Program-made: the position numbers and the translations under genes
Shown here: positions 38,704-47,842 of the stretch, in pieces
Layout of the letters: every line of letters begins with the position of its first letter
Position numbering within the stretch: the first letter of the stretch is position 1
From: Pseudalgibacter alginicilyticus
Lineage (GTDB): Bacteria; Bacteroidota; Bacteroidia; Flavobacteriales; Flavobacteriaceae
Length of the DNA: 64,000 bases
Direction: 5' to 3'
Assembly: GCF_001310225.1 (NCBI RefSeq)
Contig: NZ_CP012898.1
Span: 3,342,001 to 3,406,000, forward strand
Notes under the pieces: model-generated
Databases searched by the model: none
Told to the model about the DNA's origin: nothing
The model's input: the letters and a program-made list of their open reading frames with translations, nothing else

Positions 38704-38895
38704 ATGAAACAATCAGAAATTAAAGAATTATCTGTAGCTGAGTTACAAGAGAAACTTAGTGAGACAAAAAAGAGTTATTCAGATTTAAAATTAGCACATG
38801 CAATATCTCCTTTAGAAAATCCAATTCAAATTCGTTCAATAAGAAGAACTGTAGCTAGAATTGCGACTGAATTAACTAAAAGAGAATTACAATAA
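38704..38895 (+). CDS. rpmC: 50S ribosomal protein L29
   Basis: 63 residues from the ATG at 38704 ([18 protein letters not shown]); an upstream start at 38668 would overlap rplP and add an unrelated tail. Two long helices, ending [11 protein letters not shown], near the tunnel exit. Confidence 0.97.
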   Translation: MKQSEIKELSVAELQEKLSETKKSYSDLKLAHAISPLENPIQIRSIRRTVARIATELTKRELQ

Positions 38896-38905
38896 TTCTG
38901 CTGAC

Positions 38906-39166
38906 ATGATGGAAACAAGAAATTTAAGAAAAGAACGTATAGGAGTTGTTACTAGTAACAAGATGCAGAAATCTATTGTGGTTTCTGAGGTTAAAAAAGT
39001 AAAACACCCTATGTATGGAAAATTCGTGTTAAAAACAAAAAAATACGTTGCACACGATGAAACAAACGATTGTAATATTGGCGATACTGTAAAGATCATG
39101 GAAACAAGACCTTTAAGTAAGTCCAAATGTTGGAGATTAGTTGAAATAATTGAAAGAGCTAAATAA
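38906..39166 (+). CDS. rpsQ: 30S ribosomal protein S17
   Basis: 86 residues: [68 protein letters not shown]. Two adjacent ATG codons (38906 and 38909) could start it. Confidence 0.97.
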   Translation: MMETRNLRKERIGVVTSNKMQKSIVVSEVKKVKHPMYGKFVLKTKKYVAHDETNDCNIGDTVKIMETRPLSKSKCWRLVEIIERAK

Positions 39167-39168
39167 TT

Positions 39169-39537
39169 ATGTTACAGCAAGAATCAAGATTAAAAGTAGC
39201 CGATAATACTGGAGCAAAAGAAGTTTTAGTTATCCGTGTTTTAGGAGGTACTAAAAGAAGATATGCTTCTGTAGGAGATAAAATAGTTGTTTCAGTAAAA
39301 GACGCAACTCCTAATGGAAACATTAAGAAAAAAGCAGTTTCTACTGCAGTTGTTGTTCGTACAACTAAAGAAGTAAGAAGACCAGACGGATCTTATATAA
39401 GATTTGATGATAATGCTTGTGTCCTTTTAAATCCGCAAGGAGAAATGAGAGGAACTCGTGTATTTGGTCCTGTTGCTAGAGAACTTCGTGACAAACAATT
39501 CATGAAGATTGTATCATTAGCGCCAGAGGTGCTTTAA
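39169..39537 (+). CDS. rplN: 50S ribosomal protein L14
   Basis: 122 residues beginning [19 protein letters not shown], with [19 protein letters not shown] and [14 protein letters not shown]. Two-base gap after rpsQ. Subunit-interface protein, also the target of the RsfS silencing factor encoded at 58.0 kb. Confidence 0.98.
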   Translation: MLQQESRLKVADNTGAKEVLVIRVLGGTKRRYASVGDKIVVSVKDATPNGNIKKKAVSTAVVVRTTKEVRRPDGSYIRFDDNACVLLNPQGEMRGTRVFGPVARELRDKQFMKIVSLAPEVL

Positions 39538-39550
39538 TACATTATTTAAG

Positions 39551-39862
39551 ATGACAAAGCTTAAAATAAAAACAGGAGATACTGTAAAAGTAATTGCTGG
39601 AGATCATAAAGGATCAGAAGGTAAAGTACAAAAAGTATTAATAGACAAGAACAAAGCCATTGTTGAAGGTGTAAATTTGGTTAAGAAACATACAAAACCA
39701 AGTGCACAGAATCCTCAAGGTGGTATTGTAGAAAAAGAAGCAGCTATTCATATATCTAATCTATCATTGTTAACTTCTAAGGGAGAAACAACAAGGGTAG
39801 GTTATAGAGTTGAAGGCGATAAAAAAGTAAGATTTTCAGTAAAATCTAATGAAGTAATATAG
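39551..39862 (+). CDS. rplX: 50S ribosomal protein L24
   Basis: 103 residues with the KOW motif ([30 protein letters not shown]) and [23 protein letters not shown]. Assembly initiator of the large subunit. Confidence 0.97.
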   Translation: MTKLKIKTGDTVKVIAGDHKGSEGKVQKVLIDKNKAIVEGVNLVKKHTKPSAQNPQGGIVEKEAAIHISNLSLLTSKGETTRVGYRVEGDKKVRFSVKSNEVI

Positions 39863-39864
39863 TT

Positions 39865-40416
39865 ATGGCATATATACCTAGACTTAAAGAAGAGTATAAA
39901 AGCAGAGTAATTGCTGCTCTTACAGACGAATTTGGTTATAAAAACGTAATGCAGGTACCAAAACTTGAAAAGATAGTAGTATCTAAAGGTGTTGGTGCAG
40001 CAGTAGCTGATAAAAAACTAATTGACTATGCAGTTGAAGAGTTAGCTACCATTACTGGACAAAAAGCCATAGCAACCATGTCTAAAAAGGATGTAGCATC
40101 TTTCAAATTGCGTAAAGGAATGCCTATTGGAGCAAAAGTAACTTTGCGTGGAGAGAAAATGTACGAGTTTTTAGATCGTTTAGTTACTACAGCACTTCCA
40201 CGTGTGAGAGATTTCAACGGTATAAAAGCAACCGGATTTGATGGACGTGGCAATTATAATTTAGGAATTACAGAGCAAATCATTTTTCCAGAAATTAATA
40301 TTGATCAAGTTAATAAAATCTCTGGAATGGATATTACATTTGTAACTTCTGCTGATACAGATAAAGAAGCAAAATCATTATTAACCGAATTAGGATTACC
40401 TTTTCAAAAGAACTAA
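39865..40416 (+). CDS. rplE: 50S ribosomal protein L5
   Basis: 183 residues: [43 protein letters not shown] and [13 protein letters not shown]. Binds 5S rRNA in the central protuberance. Confidence 0.98.
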   Translation: MAYIPRLKEEYKSRVIAALTDEFGYKNVMQVPKLEKIVVSKGVGAAVADKKLIDYAVEELATITGQKAIATMSKKDVASFKLRKGMPIGAKVTLRGEKMYEFLDRLVTTALPRVRDFNGIKATGFDGRGNYNLGITEQIIFPEINIDQVNKISGMDITFVTSADTDKEAKSLLTELGLPFQKN

Positions 40417-40419
40417 GAT

Positions 40420-40689
40420 ATGGCTAAAGAATCAATGAAAGCCCGTGAGGTAAAAAGAGCAAAAACAGTAGCTAAGTATGCTGAAAAACGTAAAGCTTTG
40501 AAAGAAGCTGGAGATTACGATGCATTACAAAAGTTACCTAAAAATGCATCACCTATTCGTCAACATAATAGATGTAAATTAACAGGAAGACCAAGAGGAT
40601 ATATGAGAACTTTTGGAATTTCTCGTGTTACATTCAGAGAAATGGCTAATCAAGGTCTTATCCCTGGTGTTAGAAAAGCAAGTTGGTAA
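40420..40689 (+). CDS. rpsN: 30S ribosomal protein S14, zinc-free long form
   Basis: 89 residues. The end [25 protein letters not shown] is diagnostic. It lacks the CxxC...CxxC zinc ribbon of the short form, so it is the zinc-independent type. A 68-base gap with a hairpin separates it from rpsH. Confidence 0.97.
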   Translation: MAKESMKAREVKRAKTVAKYAEKRKALKEAGDYDALQKLPKNASPIRQHNRCKLTGRPRGYMRTFGISRVTFREMANQGLIPGVRKASW

Positions 40690-40706
40690 TATTATTTAAA
40701 TAATCA

Positions 40707-40735
40707 GGTTTAAGGTTCGAAATAGTTCGAAAACC
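40707..40735 (+). promoter_or_regulatory. Candidate S8-binding hairpin before rpsH
   Basis: GGTT (40707-40710), a five-base bulge TAAGG, then TTCGAA (40716-40721), loop ATAG, TTCGAA (40726-40731) and AACC (40732-40735) make a 10-bp stem with one asymmetric bulge, 22 bases before the rpsH start. In E. coli S8 represses the spc operon by binding a bulged hairpin in mRNA. The match here is positional and structural only. Confidence 0.5.
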
Positions 40736-40757
40736 AAGACCACAAAATCAATTCATT

Positions 40758-41156
40758 ATGTACTCAGATCCAATTGCGGATTATTTGACAAGAATTAGAA
40801 ATGCAGTGCGTGCTAACCACAGGGTGGTTGAAATCCCTGCATCTAATCTTAAAAAAGATATCACAAAAATATTATTCGAACAAGGATATATTTTAAGTTA
40901 CAAGTTTGATGATTCCACCGTACAAGGCACTATTAAAATAGCTCTTAAGTACAACAAAGAAACAAAAGAACCCGTAATTAAAAAACTTCAAAGAATTAGT
41001 ACTCCAGGTTTACGTAAGTATGCTGGTGCTGCTGAATTACCTAGAATCCTTAATGGCCTTGGTATTGCTATTGTTTCAACTTCTCATGGAGTTATGACAG
41101 GTAAACAAGCCAAGAGAGACAATGTAGGTGGCGAAGTTTTATGTTACGTTTACTAA
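40758..41156 (+). CDS. rpsH: 30S ribosomal protein S8
   Basis: 132 residues: start YSDPIADYLTRIRNAVRANH and C-terminal signature GIAIVSTSHGVMTGKQAKRDNVGGEVLCYVY. Binds 16S rRNA helix 21 and is a known autoregulator in E. coli; a candidate site precedes this gene. Confidence 0.98.
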   Translation: MYSDPIADYLTRIRNAVRANHRVVEIPASNLKKDITKILFEQGYILSYKFDDSTVQGTIKIALKYNKETKEPVIKKLQRISTPGLRKYAGAAELPRILNGLGIAIVSTSHGVMTGKQAKRDNVGGEVLCYVY

Positions 41157-41174
41157 TTTAAAAGCCGAAAAGAA

Positions 41175-41717
41175 ATGTCAAGAATAGGAAATAATCCAGT
41201 AGCCATTCCAGCAGGTGTAACAGTAGATGTTAAAGATAACGTTGTTACTGTAAAAGGAAAATTAGGAGAGTTAACACAAAATTACGACTCTGTTGAAATA
41301 AAAGTAGAAGAAGGTAATGTTTTAGTAACACGTTCTTCTGATAGTAAAGATCAAAAAGCCAAACATGGTTTATACAGATCTTTATTGAACAATATGATTG
41401 CAGGTGTATCAACAGGATGGACCAAACAATTAGAATTGGTAGGTGTTGGTTATAGAGCATCAAACCAAGGTCAGAAATTAGATTTAGCCTTAGGGTTTTC
41501 TCATAATATTGTTTTAGATGTGGCTCCTGAAGTGACCGTTGAAACAATATCAGAAAAAGGAAAAAATCCAATTGTAAAATTAACATCATTCGATAAACAA
41601 CTTGTTGGACAAGTAGCTGCTAAAATTCGTGGCTTCAGATCACCAGAGCCTTATAAAGGAAAAGGAATCAAGTTTGTTGGTGAAGTATTAAGAAGAAAAG
41701 CAGGTAAATCAGCTTAA
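41175..41717 (+). CDS. rplF: 50S ribosomal protein L6
   Basis: 180 residues in two similar halves: SRIGNNPVAIPAGVTVDV start and the signature PEPYKGKGIKFVGEVLRRKAGK at the end. Confidence 0.98.
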   Translation: MSRIGNNPVAIPAGVTVDVKDNVVTVKGKLGELTQNYDSVEIKVEEGNVLVTRSSDSKDQKAKHGLYRSLLNNMIAGVSTGWTKQLELVGVGYRASNQGQKLDLALGFSHNIVLDVAPEVTVETISEKGKNPIVKLTSFDKQLVGQVAAKIRGFRSPEPYKGKGIKFVGEVLRRKAGKSA

Positions 41718-41727
41718 TAAGTAAGTT

Positions 41728-42084
41728 ATGGCATTAACAAAAAATCAAAGAAGATTAAGAATAAAAAGCAGAATTCGTAAGATAGTTTCTGGAACGGAAG
41801 CTAGACCAAGATTGGCTGTTTTTAGAAGTAATAAAGAAATTTATGCTCAAATTGTAGATGATGTAACTGGAAAAACAATCAGTGCTGCATCTTCAAGAGA
41901 TAAGGATATTAATACTGCTAAAGTTACTAAAATTGAAGCTGCTGCTTTAGTTGGAAAGTCACTTGCTGAAAAAGCAATTAAGGCCGGTGTAGAAACTATC
42001 GCTTTTGATAGAGGTGGTTATTTATATCACGGTAGAGTAAAATCATTAGCCGAAGGAGCTAGAGAAGCAGGACTTAAATTCTAA
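41728..42084 (+). CDS. rplR: 50S ribosomal protein L18
   Basis: 118 residues: [35 protein letters not shown] and [27 protein letters not shown]. Binds 5S rRNA with L5. Confidence 0.98.
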   Translation: MALTKNQRRLRIKSRIRKIVSGTEARPRLAVFRSNKEIYAQIVDDVTGKTISAASSRDKDINTAKVTKIEAAALVGKSLAEKAIKAGVETIAFDRGGYLYHGRVKSLAEGAREAGLKF

Positions 42085-42090
42085 GAAATT

Positions 42091-42615
42091 ATGTTTAAAA
42101 AATATAAAAGTGCAGAGTTAGTAAAACCAGGTGGATTAGATCTTAAAGATCGTTTGGTTGGTGTACAAAGAGTTACAAAAGTAACTAAAGGAGGTAGAGC
42201 ATTTGGTTTTTCTGCAATCGTAGTGGTTGGAGATGAAGCAGGTGTTGTTGGTCAAGGTTTAGGAAAATCTAAAGATGTTGCTAGTGCTATTGCAAAAGCA
42301 GTTGAAGATGCTAAGAAAAACTTAGTGCGTATTCCTTTAAAAGGAAAATCTTTACCACATGAACAAAAAGGTAAATATGGTGGAGCGAGAGTAAATATTA
42401 TTCCTGCAGCGCCAGGTACTGGTGTAATAGCTGGTGGTGCTGTAAGAACTGTTCTTGAGGCCGTTGGTGTACATGATGTATTATCAAAATCTCAAGGATC
42501 TTCAAACCCTCATAATGTAGTAAAGGCAACATTTGATGCTTTATTACAATTAAGAGATGCAAACGCTATTGCAAAGGATAGAGGTATTTCACTTGAACAG
42601 GTTTTTAACGCTTAA
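42091..42615 (+). CDS. rpsE: 30S ribosomal protein S5
   Basis: 174 residues: [33 protein letters not shown]-like [22 protein letters not shown], and [27 protein letters not shown]. Contributes to accuracy and mRNA unwinding. Confidence 0.98.
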   Translation: MFKKYKSAELVKPGGLDLKDRLVGVQRVTKVTKGGRAFGFSAIVVVGDEAGVVGQGLGKSKDVASAIAKAVEDAKKNLVRIPLKGKSLPHEQKGKYGGARVNIIPAAPGTGVIAGGAVRTVLEAVGVHDVLSKSQGSSNPHNVVKATFDALLQLRDANAIAKDRGISLEQVFNA

Positions 42616-42626
42616 TATAGACAGAG

Positions 42627-42809
42627 ATGGCAAAAATTAAAGTAACAAAAGTTAAAAGCGCAATCAATCGTACGCAAAGACAAAAAAGAACTTTAGAAGC
42701 TCTAGGTCTTAAAAAGATTGGTCAAGTAAAAGAGCATGAAGCTACACCAAATATTCTTGGTATGGTTGCTAAAGTTTCACATTTAGTTTCTGTTGAAGAA
42801 ACAAAATAA
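42627..42809 (+). CDS. rpmD: 50S ribosomal protein L30
   Basis: 60 residues: KIKVTKVKSAINRTQRQKRTLEALGLKKIGQ. Bacterial short L30, between rpsE and rplO as usual. Confidence 0.97.
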   Translation: MAKIKVTKVKSAINRTQRQKRTLEALGLKKIGQVKEHEATPNILGMVAKVSHLVSVEETK

Positions 42810-42821
42810 TATAACTGAAAA

Positions 42822-43274
42822 ATGGATTTAAGTAATTTAAAACCTGCAGAAGGTTCAGTAAAAAATCAAGGGAAAAGAATAGGTAGAGGACAAGGTTCTG
42901 GAAAAGGTGGTACGGCTACTCGTGGTCACAAAGGAGCTAAATCACGTTCTGGTTATTCTAAAAAAGTAGGATTTGAAGGGGGGCAAATGCCAATTCAAAG
43001 ACGTGTTCCTAAATTTGGTTTTACTAATATTAATCGTGTTGAATACCAAGGTATCAATCTTGATACTCTTCAACAATTGGTTGATGATAAGAAAATTAAA
43101 GATACAGTAGATTTTGAAATTTTATTCTCTAACGGCTTAGCTGGAAAAAATGACTTAGTTAAAGTTATGGGAAGAGGTGAGTTGAAATCTAAATTAAAAG
43201 TATCTGCTCATAAGTTTACTGCTTCAGCAAAAGCTGCTATTGAAGCTGCAGGAGGAGAAGCTGTAACTTTATAA
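42822..43274 (+). CDS. rplO: 50S ribosomal protein L15
   Basis: 150 residues: MDLSNLKPAEGSVKNQGKRIGRGQGSGKGGTATRGHKGAKSRSG, GFEGGQMPIQRRVPKFGF and the KLKVSAHKFTASAKAAIEAAGG end. Followed by secY 14 bases later. Confidence 0.98.
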   Translation: MDLSNLKPAEGSVKNQGKRIGRGQGSGKGGTATRGHKGAKSRSGYSKKVGFEGGQMPIQRRVPKFGFTNINRVEYQGINLDTLQQLVDDKKIKDTVDFEILFSNGLAGKNDLVKVMGRGELKSKLKVSAHKFTASAKAAIEAAGGEAVTL

Positions 43275-43288
43275 GACTTATTATAAGT

Positions 43289-44635
43289 ATGAAATTTATA
43301 GAATCAATTAAGAATGTTTGGAAAATTGAAGAACTAAGAAACCGAATTGTAGTAACGTTGGGTTTGCTTTTAGTTTATCGTTTTGGAGCACAAGTAACAT
43401 TGCCTGGAATTGATGCCGCACAATTAAGTGGTTTAGAAGATAGTGCTGATGGTGGCTTATTAGGACTTCTTAATGCTTTTACAGGAGGTGCTTTTGCTAA
43501 AGCTTCTGTATTTGCTTTAGGAATCATGCCTTATATTTCAGCTTCTATTGTTGTTCAGTTAATGGGAATAGCAATTCCTTATTTACAAAAACTGCAAAAA
43601 GAAGGTGCTAGTGGACAAAAGAAAATTAATCAAATAACAAGATGGTTAACGATAGCTATCTGTTTACTACAAGCACCAGGTTATTTAGCGAGTTTACCTG
43701 CATTGGGTATTCCTCAAAGTGCTTTTTTATTAGGCACTGGTGGTTTGTTTTATTTCTCTTCTGTAATTATTTTAGTTACTGGTTGTATTTTTGCCATGTG
43801 GTTAGGAGAAAAAATTACAGATAAGGGTATTGGTAACGGTATATCCCTATTAATTATGGTAGGTATTATTGCTACATTGCCATTGTCTTTTGTACAAAAT
43901 GCTGCTACAAGATTAGAAGGAAACAATGTAATGTTAATTCTTTTTGAATTGATAGTTTGGTTTGCTATTATTTTAGCTTCAATAATGCTTGTTATGGGGG
44001 TTAGAAAAATAGCAGTACAGTATGCAAGACGTACAGCTTCTGGTGGCTATGAAAAAAGTGCAGCCGCAGGATCTAGACAGTATATCCCATTAAAGTTAAA
44101 TGCATCTGGAGTAATGCCAATTATATTTGCTCAAGCTATAATGTTTGTACCAGGTTTAATAGGTGGGTCTTCCCTAATGAAAGAAACTGCAGCTGGTGTT
44201 TGGATGCAAACTAATTTTTCAGATATGTTTGGATTCTGGTACAATTTAACTTTTGCTATATTGATTATTGTATTTACATACTTTTATACAGCAATTACTG
44301 TACCTACCAATAAAATGGCTGACGATTTAAAACGTAGTGGAGGCTTTATTCCTGGAATTCGTCCGGGTTCTGAAACATCTGAGTATTTAGATAAGATTAT
44401 GTCTCAAATAACGTTACCTGGTTCTATATTTTTAGCATTAATAGCTGTGTTCCCAGCGTTTATTGTAAAACTTATGGACGTGCAACAAGGGTGGGCATTA
44501 TTTTTCGGAGGAACCTCATTATTAATTATGGTTGGAGTTGCAATCGATACAATGCAACAAGTAAATTCATACTTGTTAAATAGACACTATGATGGTTTGA
44601 TGAAGACAGGTAAGAATAGAAAAGCACTCGCTTAA
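43289..44635 (+). CDS. secY: Protein translocase subunit SecY
   Basis: The membrane channel for Sec export, 448 residues with ten expected membrane helices. Typical segments are [36 protein letters not shown] and the cytoplasmic loop [19 protein letters not shown]. adk and map, which often follow secY, are missing; infA follows after 11 bases. Confidence 0.98.
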   Translation: MKFIESIKNVWKIEELRNRIVVTLGLLLVYRFGAQVTLPGIDAAQLSGLEDSADGGLLGLLNAFTGGAFAKASVFALGIMPYISASIVVQLMGIAIPYLQKLQKEGASGQKKINQITRWLTIAICLLQAPGYLASLPALGIPQSAFLLGTGGLFYFSSVIILVTGCIFAMWLGEKITDKGIGNGISLLIMVGIIATLPLSFVQNAATRLEGNNVMLILFELIVWFAIILASIMLVMGVRKIAVQYARRTASGGYEKSAAAGSRQYIPLKLNASGVMPIIFAQAIMFVPGLIGGSSLMKETAAGVWMQTNFSDMFGFWYNLTFAILIIVFTYFYTAITVPTNKMADDLKRSGGFIPGIRPGSETSEYLDKIMSQITLPGSIFLALIAVFPAFIVKLMDVQQGWALFFGGTSLLIMVGVAIDTMQQVNSYLLNRHYDGLMKTGKNRKALA

Positions 44636-44646
44636 TATTATATACT

Positions 44647-44862
44647 ATGGCAAAACAAGCAGCAATAGAGCAAGATGGAACTATTATAGAAGCATTATCA
44701 AATGCTATGTTTCGTGTTGAATTAGAAAATGGTCACATTGTGACAGCACATATCTCAGGTAAAATGCGTATGCATTATATTAAATTGTTACCTGGAGATA
44801 AAGTAAAATTAGAAATGAGTCCTTACGATTTATCGAAGGCTAGAATAACCTATAGATACTAA
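44647..44862 (+). CDS. infA: Translation initiation factor IF-1
   Basis: 71 residues of a single S1/OB fold: [48 protein letters not shown]. Binds the A site of the 30S subunit. Confidence 0.98.
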   Translation: MAKQAAIEQDGTIIEALSNAMFRVELENGHIVTAHISGKMRMHYIKLLPGDKVKLEMSPYDLSKARITYRY

Positions 44863-44866
44863 TACG

Positions 44867-44983
44867 ATGAAAGTTAGAGCATCCGTTAAAAAAAGAAGTG
44901 CAGATTGTAAAATCGTGCGTAGAAAAGGTAGACTTTACGTGATAAACAAAAAGAATCCTAGATTTAAACAAAGACAAGGGTAA
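44867..44983 (+). CDS. rpmJ: 50S ribosomal protein L36, zinc-free form
   Basis: A 38-residue gene between infA and rps[39 protein letters not shown]. Of the four zinc ligands of the usual form (Cys11, Cys14, Cys27, His near 32) only Cys14 is left; the others read Ser, Asn and a non-His residue. This is therefore the zinc-independent type. Four bases after infA and two before rpsM. Confidence 0.96.
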   Translation: MKVRASVKKRSADCKIVRRKGRLYVINKKNPRFKQRQG

Positions 44984-44985
44984 TT

Positions 44986-45360
44986 ATGGCAAGAATTGCA
45001 GGTGTAGACATACCAAAAAACAAAAGAGGAGTAATTTCCTTAACTTATATCTATGGAATAGGTAGAAGTAGAGCAAAAGAAATTTTAGCAGAAGCTAAAG
45101 TTGATGAAAGTACAAAAGTTCAAGATTGGACAGATGACGAAATAGGTAATATTCGTGAAGCTGTTGGTGCTTTTACTATTGAAGGAGAACTACGTTCTGA
45201 AACACAATTAAACATTAAGCGATTAATGGATATTGGTTGTTACAGAGGTATTCGTCATAGATCGGGGCTTCCTTTAAGAGGGCAACGTACTAAAAACAAC
45301 TCTAGAACAAGAAAAGGAAGAAGAAAAACAGTTGCTAATAAGAAAAAAGCAACTAAATAA
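44986..45360 (+). CDS. rpsM: 30S ribosomal protein S13
   Basis: 124 residues: [66 protein letters not shown]. Contacts the P-site tRNA and L5. A 99-base gap to rpsK follows, in which GAATC and GATTC can pair loosely but nothing strong is seen. Confidence 0.98.
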   Translation: MARIAGVDIPKNKRGVISLTYIYGIGRSRAKEILAEAKVDESTKVQDWTDDEIGNIREAVGAFTIEGELRSETQLNIKRLMDIGCYRGIRHRSGLPLRGQRTKNNSRTRKGRRKTVANKKKATK

Positions 45361-45459
45361 TAATTAGTCTTTGGTATTTAGACGTTGGAAGGAATCTGTT
45401 TGAAATTATAATAGTTTAGGATTCTAGCGACTATCACTAAAACTAAAAGCTAAAATAAT

Positions 45460-45843
45460 ATGGCAAAAACAAGCACAAAAAAACGTAAAGTTATAGTTGA
45501 TGCAGTTGGTGAAGCTCACGTAACTGCTTCTTTTAACAACATCATTATTTCACTTACCAATAAAAAAGGAGATGTAATTTCTTGGTCTTCTGCTGGTAAA
45601 ATGGGATTTAGAGGTTCTAAGAAAAACACACCTTATGCTGCTCAATTAGCAGCTGAAGATGCGGCTGCTGTAGCTTCAGAAGCTGGATTGAAAAAAGTAA
45701 AAGTGTACGTAAAAGGACCAGGAAATGGTAGAGAATCTGCTATACGTTCTATCCACAATGCAGGTATTGAAGTGACAGAAATTATTGACGTGACTCCACT
45801 TCCTCATAATGGTTGTAGACCTCCAAAAAGAAGAAGAGTTTAA
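45460..45843 (+). CDS. rpsK: 30S ribosomal protein S11
   Basis: 127 residues: [46 protein letters not shown] and the end [18 protein letters not shown]. Platform protein near the mRNA exit, where Bacteroidota are known to hide the anti-Shine-Dalgarno sequence. Confidence 0.98.
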   Translation: MAKTSTKKRKVIVDAVGEAHVTASFNNIIISLTNKKGDVISWSSAGKMGFRGSKKNTPYAAQLAAEDAAAVASEAGLKKVKVYVKGPGNGRESAIRSIHNAGIEVTEIIDVTPLPHNGCRPPKRRRV

Positions 45844-45880
45844 TCACTTTTTTTTAACGAGAGTTTAAGAAAGCAAAGCA

Positions 45881-45923
45881 AAAAAATTAATATCATCTAA
45901 AATTAGATGGTATTAATTTTTTG
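45881..45923 (+). terminator. Terminator-like hairpin between rpsK and rpsD
   Basis: An 18-bp stem (45881-45898 with 45905-45922, one G-T pair), loop AAAATT, ending in a TTTTTT run. It would end or attenuate transcripts from the long upstream run. A -7 box follows at once, suggesting separate or adjustable transcription of rpsD-rpoA-rplQ. Confidence 0.75.
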
Positions 45924-45925
45924 TG

Positions 45926-45933
45926 TAAATTTG
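45926..45933 (+). promoter_or_regulatory. Possible -7 box for rpsD-rpoA-rplQ
   Basis: TAAATTTG, followed by C, fits TAnnTTTG and lies three bases after the terminator-like hairpin. The expected -33 position has TTAG rather than TTTG, so the promoter is uncertain. Confidence 0.45.
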
Positions 45934-45964
45934 CAAACTGAAAAAAATAATAACAAGTATCAAC

Positions 45965-46020
45965 AAGAGATTCATGATTATCGAAGGATAAGATTAAGAC
46001 CTTAATTCATAATCACTCTT
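45965..46020 (+). promoter_or_regulatory. Candidate S4 autoregulatory leader before rpsD
   Basis: AAGAG (45965-45969) pairs with CTCTT (46016-46020). After a five-base bulge, TGATTAT (45975-45981) pairs with ATAATCA (46009-46015), directly stacked on the first helix. After an internal loop, AAGG (45984-45987) pairs with CCTT (46000-46003). The element ends 17 bases before the rpsD start. S4 represses its own mRNA through structured leaders in E. coli and B. subtilis; an equivalent here is inferred. Confidence 0.6.
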
Positions 46021-46037
46021 AAAAACACAATTTTAAA

Positions 46038-46643
46038 ATGGCAAGATATACTGGTCCTAAAACTAAAATAGCCCGAAAATTCGGTGAAGCTATTTTTGGA
46101 GAAGATAAATCTTTTGAAAAAAGAAATTATCCTCCAGGTCAACACGGAGCTAACAAGCGTCGTGGAAAAAAATCTGAATATGCAATCCAATTAATGGAAA
46201 AGCAAAAAGCAAAATATACTTATGGTATATTAGAGCGTCAATTCAGAGGATTGTTTAAAAAAGCAAGAACAGCACAAGGAATTACAGGTGAGGTTTTACT
46301 ACAACTTTGTGAGTCTAGATTAGATAATGTTGTGTACAGAATGGGAATTTCTCCTTCACGTAGTGGCGCGAGACAATTAGTATCTCATAGACACATCACT
46401 GTGAATGGTGAATTGGTTAATATTCCTTCTTACCAGTTAAAAGCAGGTGATGTAGTAGGTGTAAGAGAAAAATCAAAATCACTTGAAGCTATTGAGAGAT
46501 CATTATCAAATTCAAGTCAAGTTTACGAATGGATTACTTGGAATAACGAAACTAAACAAGGTACGTATGTTTCTGTACCTGCTAGAATTCAAATTCCAGA
46601 AAACATCAACGAACAATTCATCGTCGAATTATATTCTAAATAA
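46038..46643 (+). CDS. rpsD: 30S ribosomal protein S4, zinc-free form
   Basis: 201 residues: [20 protein letters not shown] start, [26 protein letters not shown], the S4 RNA-binding domain ([33 protein letters not shown]). The N-terminus has no cysteines, so it lacks the zinc site of some S4 proteins. Preceded by a 194-base structured gap. Confidence 0.98.
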   Translation: MARYTGPKTKIARKFGEAIFGEDKSFEKRNYPPGQHGANKRRGKKSEYAIQLMEKQKAKYTYGILERQFRGLFKKARTAQGITGEVLLQLCESRLDNVVYRMGISPSRSGARQLVSHRHITVNGELVNIPSYQLKAGDVVGVREKSKSLEAIERSLSNSSQVYEWITWNNETKQGTYVSVPARIQIPENINEQFIVELYSK

Positions 46644-46662
46644 TAAATTAATCATATTGGTA

Positions 46663-46704
46663 TTTGGCCAAAGGGTTTATTAGACTTCTTCAAACTTATA
46701 AACC
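46663..46704 (+). promoter_or_regulatory. Possible structured gap before rpoA
   Basis: The 94-base rpsD-rpoA gap holds a palindrome TTTGGCCAAA (46663-46672) and GGTTTAT/ATAAACC (46674-46680 with 46698-46704), a 7-bp stem with a 17-base loop. No T-tract follows. Role unknown. Confidence 0.4.
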
Positions 46705-46737
46705 GCGCAACTAAATAACAATTAAAACGAAGAACAT

Positions 46738-47730
46738 ATGGCAGTATTTAATTTTCAGAAGCCCGACAAAGTAATCATGATCGATTCTACTGATTTCGAA
46801 GGAAAATTTGAATTCAGACCTTTAGAACCAGGTTATGGTTTAACAGTAGGAAATGCTTTAAGAAGAGTATTATTATCTTCATTAGAAGGTTTTGCAATTA
46901 CATCCGTTAGAATAGAAGGTGTTGATCATGAGTTTTCAGCCATTGCTGGAGTTGTGGAAGATGTTACCGAAATTATTCTTAATTTAAAACAAGTTCGTTT
47001 TAAAAGACAAATTGAAGATATTGATAATGAGTCAATTTCAATTTCAATTTCTGGTCAAGATCGTATTACCGCTGGAGATTTTCAGAAATTTATTTCAGGA
47101 TTCCAAGTATTAAATACAGAATTAGTTATCTGTAACTTAGATCCAAAAGTAAATTTCAATATGGAAATTACTATTGAAAAGGGTAGAGGGTATGTACCAG
47201 CAGAAGAAAACAAAAAAGCAGCTGCTCCTATAGGAACTATTTTTACAGATTCTATTTATACACCAATAAAAAACGTTAAGTATAGTATTGAAAACTATCG
47301 TGTTGAGCAAAAAACTGATTACGAAAAGTTGGTTTTTGAAATCATTACAGATGGATCTATTACGCCACAAGACGCTTTAACGGAAGGCGCCAAAACGTTA
47401 ATTCATCATTTCATGTTATTCTCTGATGAACGCATTACTTTAGAAGCTGATGAAATTGCACAAACTGAAACTTATGATGAAGAATCTCTTCACATGCGTC
47501 AGTTGCTTAAAACAAAGTTAATCGATATGGATTTATCTGTTCGTGCCCTTAACTGTTTAAAAGCTGCAGAGGTTGATACTTTAGGAGATTTAGTATCATT
47601 TAATAAAAATGATTTAATGAAATTCAGAAACTTTGGTAAAAAGTCTTTAACCGAACTTGAAGAACTTGTTCATGTTAAAGGTTTAAATTTCGGAATGGAT
47701 TTGAGCAAATATAAATTAGATAAAGATTAG
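46738..47730 (+). CDS. rpoA: DNA-directed RNA polymerase subunit alpha
   Basis: 330 residues. The N-terminal assembly domain has [35 protein letters not shown]. The C-terminal domain has [21 protein letters not shown] and [14 protein letters not shown], the part that contacts UP elements and activators. Between rpsD and rplQ as in most bacteria. Confidence 0.98.
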   Translation: MAVFNFQKPDKVIMIDSTDFEGKFEFRPLEPGYGLTVGNALRRVLLSSLEGFAITSVRIEGVDHEFSAIAGVVEDVTEIILNLKQVRFKRQIEDIDNESISISISGQDRITAGDFQKFISGFQVLNTELVICNLDPKVNFNMEITIEKGRGYVPAEENKKAAAPIGTIFTDSIYTPIKNVKYSIENYRVEQKTDYEKLVFEIITDGSITPQDALTEGAKTLIHHFMLFSDERITLEADEIAQTETYDEESLHMRQLLKTKLIDMDLSVRALNCLKAAEVDTLGDLVSFNKNDLMKFRNFGKKSLTELEELVHVKGLNFGMDLSKYKLDKD

Positions 47731-47791
47731 GGAATTTTCGATTGAAGATTTTTCTAAATTATCAAACAAATAATCATTAACGACTCATAAT

Positions 47792-47819
47792 TTGCTCTCC
47801 AAAAAGGATCTGGTAGCAA
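47792..47819 (+). promoter_or_regulatory. Weak hairpin before rplQ
   Basis: TTGCT (47792-47796) pairs with AGCAA (47815-47819), with an inner TCC/GGA around AAAAA, in the 112-base rpoA-rplQ gap. Short and only suggestive. Confidence 0.3.
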
Positions 47820-47842
47820 GATGATGTCAAATTTAAAATGTC

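Noticed and set aside
45361-45459. Regulatory hairpin between rpsM and rpsK
   Set aside because: Only a 5-bp GAATC/GATTC pairing with a large loop was seen, too weak to call.
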